From: Myrica gale
Taxonomy: Eukaryota > Streptophyta > Magnoliopsida > Fagales > Myricaceae
Direction: 5' to 3'
DNA length: 64,000 bases
Assembly: GCA_963930655.1 (NCBI GenBank)
Contig: OZ005621.1
Coordinates: 18,339,001-18,403,000, forward strand
Each line of letters begins with the position of its first letter. Within the stretch, counting starts at the first letter, position 1. Both the position numbers and the translations under genes were made by a program. The notes below the pieces were generated by a model. The model was not told where the DNA came from and searched no databases. It saw nothing but the letters and a program-made list of their open reading frames with translations. Below, piece after piece: positions 54,901 through 64,000 of the stretch.

Positions 54901-55270
54901 AAGGTTAAATATGCTTTTACATCCTCCACTTATGACTTTGTATCTCAATCTATTATTTTTATCACATTGCACCCACTAACTATTTATTTAAGACAATTTG
55001 CACTCTTTATTAAAAAATTTCGTCAATTTGGATGGAAACATATTTTTGTCCCGAAAATTATAATTTTACCCTTATAAAATAGTCACTGCAAAAAAATAGG
55101 GACAAAATTGTTATTTCTCACGCCAAAATATTATTTTTCATCTAAATTAACCGAAAATTTTAAAGAGTAAAGAGTGTCTTAAATCAATAGTTTGTGGATG
55201 CAATACGACAAAAATAATAGATCTGAGTGCGAAGTATTAAGAGCCCAAAATTATATTTATCCCTCCTATT
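54901..55270. repeat. Foldback MITE, about 370 bp
   Basis: The two halves are inverted copies: left 54901-55020 and right about 55165-55268, sharing ATCTATTATTTTT.TC and TTTAAGACA.T.T motifs. It abuts the Tourist MITE directly. Superfamily not determined; the general form matches AT-rich MULE-like foldbacks. Confidence 0.6.
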
Positions 55271-56274
55271 AAACACTAAACACTTACCGTTGGGAATTCT
55301 AACTTCTAGCTTGGAGACCTCTGAACTAACACGTAGTAAGGAAACAGTCACAAGTGCAAAATATCTAAGAATATTTTAAATTTGTATTAAATTTTAAGAT
55401 AAAGAAGTTTTTTTTCTACGGAAAATGATATTTTCATTACGAAACTACTCTGCCATGCCATCACAAGTTACAATATTCAACGGTATATCATCGAGATCAA
55501 AGTCCCGTGTCTGTAGTTAACAAATATAACCTGTGAGAGTTATTGAAAAATGAAAAGAGTAAATTATTTTATATTTATTGTAATGTAAAAAGAAAGATTT
55601 GATAGGAAAAAGAGATTATTTTAAAATTATTTAATTATTATTTTTTGAGATAAATATAAAATAGTCCGTATGACTCGACTCAAAATCAAATTAGTCCCTA
55701 AATAATTCAAGCTTAAAATAAATCCTTTATATTTAACTACTTTTATACTAAGTCTTTCCATCTATTCCAATTCACTTAATTAACAGAAAATTCGAATATG
55801 TCATAGGCACTTGAATCACGCATATATCGACATGTTTAGCCTCAAACAATAGATTTTTTTTCGAGATCCTATTAAGCCATATAATTTTAGGCCAAAGAAA
55901 CCAAAAATGGAGAATCAACGGCTTCAATCATGGCCTACCAAATTCCAATCTGTTAAACCGCAAACGGAAAAAAAATCGAACACTTCCACAGCAAAAATAC
56001 ATTGTTTTGGACAGAACAAGACTATCAAGAATACTTGGTTTCACAATCATCGGAACTGTGTAAGATATGCAATAAGCAGTTCTGGGAGATCCATAGTTCA
56101 GCATCAATGTCAAAGATTGTACTAGCAGTAGCAAACAGGGAAAAGCCAGAACAAGATTATGTAACTTTTCCTGGTTATTCTACGGGTAAGAAGGGAAAGG
56201 GTGCAGGCAAAACTGATCTATTACATCCAATCCCAATGTCCACTCACTACAGCTGAAGACACGTATACCTCAAA
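55271..56274. other. 3' flank of the DnaJ gene
   Basis: AT-rich. A block at 55650-55760 resembles half of another foldback MITE (AAATAGTCC...TTAGTCCC), but its partner arm was not found. The DnaJ 3' UTR probably starts at 56274 and runs leftwards. Confidence 0.4.
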
Positions 56275-59200
56275 TCATCTACCTAAAATCTCATTTGGGT
56301 CTTTTCGTTTTCTCCAGGTTCTGGTGGTCTTGATTCTTTTTTGTACTGAAGTGCTATCTCTGATCTTTCCAATCAAGGTAAATATACAAGTTATAACAAG
56401 CAATACATAAATTGACACTGTGAATGAGGAATTTGGCTTGCTGCACCTCCACAATGAGGTGGATGACTCCATGCTGATGGACGAAAACCCTTCTTGAGAC
56501 CATCTTCGCCTGTAAATGACCAAAAGATAGAGATCCATGGGCCAGAGTTCAAGCATAACAGATGACAAGCAAGCAAATTCAAGACTTGTTTCCAGAAAAT
56601 CTTATATTAGCCCATATGAATCCTTCCATGATTAGTCCTGAATTTAAACGAAGTACTACTCATGGCTCATCAGTCTCACTTTCCTAAAAACAGCTGTGAT
56701 TGAAACAAGTATCCCTTCGTGTGTAACTAACTCTTCCTTCAGGCAATTAATGGTTGAAATCAGTATCCCTTCATTCCTCATATCCAAGAAGCCCTTAGTA
56801 TATTAAAAACATAGACCACTCACAGTATGACATAAAATGACAATAACATATACCACTTAAGGGAATAAGTTTCCTCCATCTCTAACAGCTGTGTGTGGTA
56901 AAGACGAAAAAAGTTAAAAACAATGAAAGGGGTCTTGTCACGCCATCACAATTGTGCAAAAGCAGTCAAATTTAGAGAGAGGGGGTTCATACAAGTATCC
57001 TTATAACACTGAGTAGTTTGAAAGATGACACTGATGTTCTCTTAAAAAAAAATTCTGAGATAGTAAAGCAAAGACCCCTCTGAACATGAATTTGAAAAGC
57101 ACAAAACAATCTTGAAGAAACCAAATTTAAATCCAAAATTAGACCTCACTAGAACCTCAATTTTAACTATCAGGACTACAAAGTGGAGCATAAAAAACTA
57201 GAAGCTCGCCCCAACCACAACTTTTTCATCTTGACTTAATCTGTATCTCAATGGGGCGAATGAATGGGTAATTGTCGACCAATCTAGCCTGGGCGCTGTC
57301 ATAATTGTTCCCGCTTGAAAACATGGCTTCAACAAAGTTAATTATTCTATTAATTGATTCCTCCCCGCCAAAATAATTGAGGACTTCCTGATTTTCTCAA
57401 TTCCATGCTTTATTTTCAACTTTTCTACATATTGTCTGTCAAGTCAAACTAAAAACACATGATATGAAGTGCCAGTAGATACTTACCCTAAGAAATCCGT
57501 AATTGAATTCCACAAAGATGTAACATATTTGATCCCCGAGCTGGAGGTATGGCTTTTTTGGTCTCTTCTTTTATGTTTATCAAAGACGCCTCCCAGTGCT
57601 CCTGGAGAGAGAATTAAACGGAGATATAATTGATTTTCCAACATAATGTTAACCTATAATTTGTCTCAATCAGAAGGTAGTAATTTGTGAGAAAGGGCGG
57701 ACATTACCAGTTTTATTGGCAGTATCGGAATGGAGTCCACTGGATGCCCTAAGTGATGCCAATTTTTCAACAACTTCACGTTCTGTATCACTGCCATTAC
57801 AATCACACCAAATTGCAATTGCATTTAAACATGTTCACAAGATAGCAGAATAAAACAATTACATGAAATGAAACTATCACCAAAAATATAAACAGCCATT
57901 TTATACTTCCATTAGCCATCATATACATCTTACGTTCATATTATCCTGAAGATTCTCCTAAGTCAACCTCAGTGGTCATATTTAGTTTACTCTGCCAATA
58001 AGGTCATCCGGTCACATTTCACTGAGTCATTGACCTACTTGCGTTAATTTTACATTCTCTCCCTATTCTTTCCAACAGTTCTTACATCAACCATGGTGAT
58101 TCAAACACTCCATAAGAAACTAAGAAGTTCATTATGGCCACCCTTGTATAGTTTGACCACTTGATCACTGAAAAACCGGCTGGTAGTTGTACTAGGTGGA
58201 ACATCCTCCCAAGTGAAGGTATTTGTTTGAAAGATATAGTTTAATAATGTCTGCCATGACCAAGTCACACATATGGACTATCAGCCAATTTTATAGTCAC
58301 TCGAGCTATAGGAATACCATAGTGACATAATAAACATTTGGGTCAATCTACACAACAAGGAATACAAGTTAAAAGCTGCCAAAGTCAAACTAACCTCTAG
58401 GACGGAATTTAAATAGTAAAAATGACACATACCTTATGTCTTTCGGGATCAGAACATTCACAATGAAGTGATGATCACCTCTAACAGAAGGTTTCTTGAT
58501 GTTTGGAACACCCATGCGTGACATTTTGACCGTCTGTCCCGGCTGAATCCCAGGAGGAATTTGAAGATCTTTCAAACCCTCCACAGTTTCTACCTGAAGT
58601 TACTTTAAGATACCTACGTCAACCAATATAACTAGCCATAGTGTGTTGGAGAATGTTGTAAAGACTCATGAATATGAGACCCATCAAATAATTCAAAGAT
58701 GTCAGAAAGGCAGAAAGTAGGAAAAGCAATATGTTGTCAAATAGAAGCCAGATAGAATATTCAAGACATTGAAATGGCAGCAGAATAATCTCACATTCAG
58801 CAATAAAATCGATTGAAATCAACAAGAAAAGAAAAAAGAAGAAGATAGATTAATGCATCACCCCCACTTTTCCTAAGTATCACACAGGATTTTCTGAGCA
58901 ACACATTTTTGAAGAAAGATTATGTTAGAAAAAACAAATTAAACCCGTACTTCTTGCAAAATTCTTAAAAGTATCCTCCCTAATATTTTCTTAGACCACA
59001 CAAAGGCCTCCTCCCATGAATTTGGATTCCTTCATAAAGTAGAAGCACTTCTAATCCAACTTGGAAACTATTAAAACAAAAGAAACTAAAACATAAATCA
59101 TGAAAGAAGACTCATGGGCTTCTGGTGCAACCCACTAACGAAAATCTAAAAACCTTCAGACTACCACTAAATTAGCAAACATGATTGGAACTGAAGAAAT

Positions 59201-62200
59201 TATACCCAGCAATACCATATCAGTAGCTCCTCTCATGAAAGGAAAATAAACCTTAAATAGAGGACTCAAATACTAACTAAAGTAGCTTAGGAAAGGTGAT
59301 GATTAGGTTCCATACAAAGGGTAGACCAAATTTTCAAATCATTTAACCTTGTTTTTATGATAGCTTTCTGCTGACAGCATCGAATATTCTCCCATGGTCG
59401 GAGAAACTTATTAACAAGCTTTAAACTCCCTTAGAATAGAATTCTTGTATTCATGTATTTGCATCTTTCCAAGTTAGAGACCACTTGACATCATGAAACA
59501 GAGGTAACATTGATGATATTAAGGTGATGTTTGGCAGAATCAAAATCTTCACTTTTTAAAGAAATTTTTCAAAAAGTAAATTTTTTCATAGCCAAACAAC
59601 AAAATCTCAAAATTTTCACTCAAATCCCAACACCTTTTTACACCAACTCTAATACCTTTTTTTTAAAAAAAATGCATCAAATATTCTCTTTCCTAACTTT
59701 TTAACAAACCCCAATATTTTTTCATTAAAAAATTCCATCAAATCATCTATCTCTACAATTTTTTTACAAACTCCAATAAAAATCAATCTACAATCAAACA
59801 TTCTTAAACTTTTTTTACCAATTGTTTTTACAAACTCTGACTAAAAGTCAAACTCTCAAAATTTTCTCCTAGAAACTCAAAATTCTTAAAAACAATTCTT
59901 GCCAAACTTCATCTGTCTTGCAACCATTTCATCAAATTTGGTTTAGGTGAAAACTGTATAGTTAGAATTGCTCCTACAGAGTATTACATTGAAGTTATCT
60001 AGAAGTTGAAGTGTGGTGGCGTTCCCATTCTAGTAGATCTTATATTGTTTCACACTATAATTTCCAATTTTTTTCTGGACAATGTGGTCCACGTTTCCAG
60101 CTTACACCTCTTTAATCTCTTACTTGTATCACATTATCTTCTTTAGCTGGTAACATAGGTTTACATTGACAAAGTCAACATAAAAAAAAACATTGTGAAA
60201 GGGAAAATCAATCACATCAAGGGAAGTAGAACTAAGAAGGCAAATGGCAAAGACTGACAACAACTTGTTCCTTATCTAACACAAGTGACTATTATTACCT
60301 TCACTACAGTCCCTAGGATGGCCTCAGTGAAGTCAATATTAATCTTTGAGTAGAGATGTAGACCTTCCCTCCAAACCCCAGGCTTTTCATCTACATGGAC
60401 GATCAAATAGAGATCACCAGCTATGCCCCTGCCGGAAGAAAAAAAGATAGAAAGAAAAGTGCAAGAAAAATAAAACAAAGAGGCACCAAAGTTTATGCCG
60501 TCCCTTTGATGATACCATATTATTAATGGAATGTAAAGATATAGGGATCCACATGTAAACATAGCGCCTATTTAGACAAGCTCGAGTGACCCTTCTCCAA
60601 CCCTATTCTGGTTCCTTGCATATATCTCGCAATCTGGACTTATCTTGCAGGGTGATGACCTCCAATCCCATGGACTTAAGCAACCCTCCCCTAACAAAAT
60701 TCTTATTAAGAGTTCAAAACCATACCATGGACCAAAGCGAAATCAGGTTAAGATTGTACATATTTGGATACGCTCAAATGACCCTTTCTCCAACCCTATT
60801 CTAGTTCATTGCATATAACTTGCAGTCTGGACTTATCTTGTAGTATATCTTCCCCCAATCCCCACGGACTTAAGCAACACTCCACCAACAAAACGCTTAT
60901 TAGGAGTTTAAAACCTACCATGAATTATGCCCTTCAAGGCCTGCTTCATTTTCATTAGTGTTTCTTCTCCCATATCCTTCTTCAGGTTGATCGTAATCAG
61001 TTTCTGGAGGTGCTGACACAGCACCATACACGAGCACATAGCCAATTTCTTAGAATCACTTAGGTGATGTTTGGTACAATCAAAATATTCACTTTTTAAA
61101 GAAATTTTTCAAAAATAAAAATTTTCATAACCAAATTACAAAATCTCAAATATTTCCCACAAATTCCAAGACATTTTCACATAAACTTCAATATTTTTTA
61201 ATTAAAAAAAACTACATCAAATCTTCTGTCTTCTTACTTTTTAACAAACTCTAATAAAAATCATTCTACAATCAAACATTCTTAAACTTTTTCACCAACT
61301 TTTTACAAACCCCCATAAAAGTCAAAATTCATAAAATTTTCTCCTAGAAATTTAAAATTCTTATAAATATTGCTTGCCAAACATTACCTTAGCAAAGCTT
61401 CGAATATCCAATAAAACACTAATACAATCCAATAACAAAAAAAATCTTCAGTTGATTACATACCTTTTCCTATCAAGATTCCCCTCTCCTTGAATTTGCA
61501 TTGTGGCTCCATCGGTAATACCAGGTGAAATGACAACTTTCATGTTTCGCATTGACGGTACCTGACCACTGCCACCACACCTTTGGCAGTGATCAGTAAC
61601 TAGATTGCCATCACCACCACATTTTAAGCATGTCGATACCTAATAACCGAACAGTAAAATCCATGCAGTTTAAGTCAAAGGGTCGAAGAGAAATCCAAAA
61701 GAACTGATGGCAGGAGAAAGATTATATGGTCAACCATCTTTTGCACCTATATTTGATGACATATACTCAGGGCAGAACATAGTTCACATAAGAGAAAAGC
61801 AGAATTAAGCCAATGTAGTCCAGAGCATGAGCTTTATGTATTTGGTTCTTTGACTGTACAAAGGATAGTAACAGTTTGAAGTGGGGGTAATTGATGTATG
61901 TGTTAGATGCAAACAATGAGGAACAAGGAAAGGGAAGGCTGCCGCTTATATCTTTCAGCCTTCTATATACGGAGTTAACAGGGGCCCAAATGCCAGATCT
62001 GGTGTAGGCACCCATCATATGGATTCAATGATCACTTACAAGGATTTTAAAGTAAGAATAATTTTAAAATGAGCGATTGTTTTTAGAGCTCAAGAGGGGA
62101 GAGAAGTTTTACACATGCTTATAACAGAAAATAATATGCATTTGATAGTTTATTGATTAGCACATGCATCATGTATCATGTCATCATTGCTTTCTGTTTT

Positions 62201-63723
62201 AATAGGTCATATTACCTGCGACATTATCCCGAATGGCGTTCTCTGACTTCTCATTACCCCTCCTCTGCCACCACAATCAGTACATGATTCTATGGAACTA
62301 TTAGATTTAGCTCCTGTTCCATCACACTTATTGCATGTCTCAGAACAAGGAAATGCTATTTCACGCTGTCCACCGAAAATAGATTCCTCAAAGCTCATAC
62401 AAAGGTCATACCTGAAATAAAAAAGGTAGTTTAGTTTTAGCATCTAAATGCAGGTTTATGTCTATGGCATGATAAATTCCACAAAGTCATGATCATAAAG
62501 ATAAAAAATGTAGAATTGTCACTTACTACTTGAACTACTCAAAAATATGGTTGGCGATCATAGAAAGGAACCCAACAATCCACAAGCTGATTGCAAAAAA
62601 TTCCTCAAGCCCAAACCGACATTTAGCAGGAAAAATACTTAAGATAACTTATGCTGTGTGGAAAAATTCTTTTGCATCTCTATGGCTAGTGCATCTCTAT
62701 GGTTGGGCATGTATTTCTGAAAAAGTAAACAATTTCATTTTAAAGACATGAAAAGTATTAAGTTCTACCATTGAGTTCCTTTTTCTTTAACTGACTGATC
62801 TTAGTACACAGCGCAGGAACTACTTCTATGGATCCTAGAGTAACTCAGATTAATGTTGCCCAGGGATAGTTACCGAATGTCAAGAGCCTGGTTTCGCTTG
62901 TTCCGCAAGTTGAAATTGATGCCTCCTGATTCACCCATTCCTTCAAAAAGCCCATTCAACCCACCAAAGAGTTGGTCAAATAATTCGGATGGATCCACCT
63001 AAAATTTTAATCAAATGATAAGCAAAGACACACCAGGAAGTTAGTTGGGATGACCCCCAACCCAACACACACACACACAGAACAAAACCCCCCACGAAAA
63101 AAGAAGCCAGAAATCACCCACAAGTACCCCGAATCAGGAATGTCAGAAGGAACAAATATCAAAGAACTATATTGAAGTGACCAGCAGATTTGCTTATGTG
63201 GACATTGTAGAATTGGAATAGGGTAGATTATGAACCTACCCCCTCTGAACCACTGCTTGGACCACCATTTTCTCGTAAACCTGCCTCACCAAAGCGATCA
63301 TATAAAGATCTCTTCTCATCATCTGATAGGACCTACAGAGATGCTTTATTAAAACAAGAATGAAAACTGAAGAAAAAATCTTTTTGCATATAATCATCTA
63401 ACTTCCTCCAAAAAAAAGTCTTTAACCTACTTGATTCAACATCAAGCCATAAACTCCCATAAGGAGAGAATTTATTGATATTAACACCTGATGCACAGCC
63501 TAAGATAATTAATGAATAGTGAATTGAAGGAACTAGAGAAATCAAATCTCAAGAAGAATACAAGAAGCCCACTAAGCACTTGATTAAGTACAAAAAGTTA
63601 GTCCTGTGATGAGCAAATATAAATTATGCTAATAAATCATTGAAGAAGAATTACCTCGTACGCAGAACTTATCTCCTTGAACTTGTCTTCTGCCCCAGCG
63701 CCCTTATTCAGATCTGGATGGTA
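56275..63723 (-). CDS. DnaJ/Hsp40 chaperone, plastid type with C-terminal membrane segment (At3g17830-like), 5' partial
   Basis: Ten minus-strand exons join in phase to 460 residues and a TGA: 63655-63723, 63240-63332, 62874-62998, 62216-62411, 61464-61639, 60299-60428, 58433-58593, 57708-57790, 57487-57601 and 56275-56509. The product begins at the HPD motif ([15 protein letters not shown]...[10 protein letters not shown]) and continues with a Gly/Phe linker. The zinc-finger region has all four CxxCxGxG motifs ([32 protein letters not shown]). The substrate-binding domains ([32 protein letters not shown]) follow, and the last exon has a hydrophobic segment ([17 protein letters not shown]). 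These are features of type A J-proteins that stimulate Hsp70; this subgroup is plastid-targeted in Arabidopsis. The transit peptide and first part of the J domain lie at or beyond the right edge. Confidence 0.9.
59523..59913. mobile_element. Tourist-like MITE in a DnaJ intron
   Basis: 391 bp, ends GGTGATGTTTGGCA and TTGCCAAACTTCATC, with TAA at the left. The interior has several tandem-like AAACTC/CCAATA blocks. It lies in the intron between exons 60299-60428 and 58433-58593 and is the same subfamily as the copy at 61063. Confidence 0.65.
61063..61388. mobile_element. Tourist-like MITE in a DnaJ intron
   Basis: 326 bp, ends GGTGATGTTTGGTA and TTGCCAAACATTACC, flanked by a perfect TTA duplication (61060-61062, 61389-61391). 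It lies in the intron between exons 61464-61639 and 60299-60428. Confidence 0.8.
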
Positions 63724-63908
63724 CTGTTCCATAGGAGAGATAAATTATCCAGTAAGATGAAACTTGACTAGCAGCAAATCGAGATATATACTATCCCGGA
63801 TTAATGTTCAGAGCTTGTACAAATGATATGTCAACGCACAGTTTTTGCATGCTTAACATAAATTAGAAAAAACACCTCGTCCATGAAGAGTAAATAAATA
63901 GATATAAC

Positions 63909-63960
63909 CTCAACTTCTTGCTTGGAAATTTCAACTTTGCTACGGAGAACGACATAGAGA
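63909..63960 (-). other. Tentative J-domain exon at the window edge
   Basis: On the minus strand, between an AG at 63961-63962 and a GT donor at 63907-63908, a frame that would join the HPD exon reads LYVVLRSKVEISKQEVE. It has a distant likeness to the start of a J domain (YxVL...K.EI). The usual helix II segment (SAYRKLARK) just before HPD is not found between this exon and 63723, so either the call is wrong or the J domain is altered. Confidence 0.3.
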
Positions 63961-64000
63961 CTTAGCAGTCACGGCGTAGATAACATCAACAAGAACAAAA

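Overview
The window is nuclear DNA of a eudicot plant. The genes have many short exons with GT-AG introns, the intergenic DNA is AT-rich, and the gene families (IRE-type AGC kinase, LRR receptor-like kinase, plastid-type DnaJ, plant SANT-like repeats) and repeats (Tourist-like MITEs, hAT and MULE elements, L1 LINEs, Ty3/gypsy) are all plant types. It is probably a woody rosid, but the sequence alone does not give the species.

Layout. 1-17264 (+): an IREH1-type kinase gene with its first exon left of the window. It carries a hAT MITE and a young Ty3/gypsy element upstream of the first visible exon, and a probable solo LTR, MITEs, a SINE-like piece and a LINE-derived piece in later introns. It stops abruptly after kinase subdomain XI; the C-terminal exons are not seen. 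17958-18735: a scrambled LINE ORF1 fragment. 20197-22814 (-): an intact two-exon LRR receptor-like kinase of the RLK902/RKL1 type. 23361-39290: a roughly 16 kb transposon graveyard without an intact host gene. It holds Tourist MITEs, a MULE foldback with 9-bp target duplications, several hAT-like elements, and one hAT-like element that has captured two exons of plastid fructose-bisphosphate aldolase and was then hit by a MULE. 39300-51506 (+): a gene with five Myb/SANT-like repeats (At2g24960-like), split by a 6.1 kb L1 LINE in an intron; the LINE is fused at its 5' end to the start of a NAA15-like mRNA. 53984-54364 (-): a small BAP31-like ER membrane protein. 56275-63723 (-): ten exons of a DnaJ-type chaperone with a C-terminal membrane segment, running off the right edge.

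As I remember Arabidopsis chromosome 3, At3g17850 (IREH1), At3g17840 (RLK902), At3g17830 (DnaJ) and, nearby, At3g17780 (BAP31-like) lie together, so the host genes here look like one conserved syntenic block that has been expanded and partly broken by transposons. The host genes do not form a pathway or operon. No CRISPR, tRNA or rRNA was recognised. The most notable structures are the NAA15-LINE chimera, the aldolase capture with nested MULE, and the 3'-truncated kinase gene in a syntenic position.
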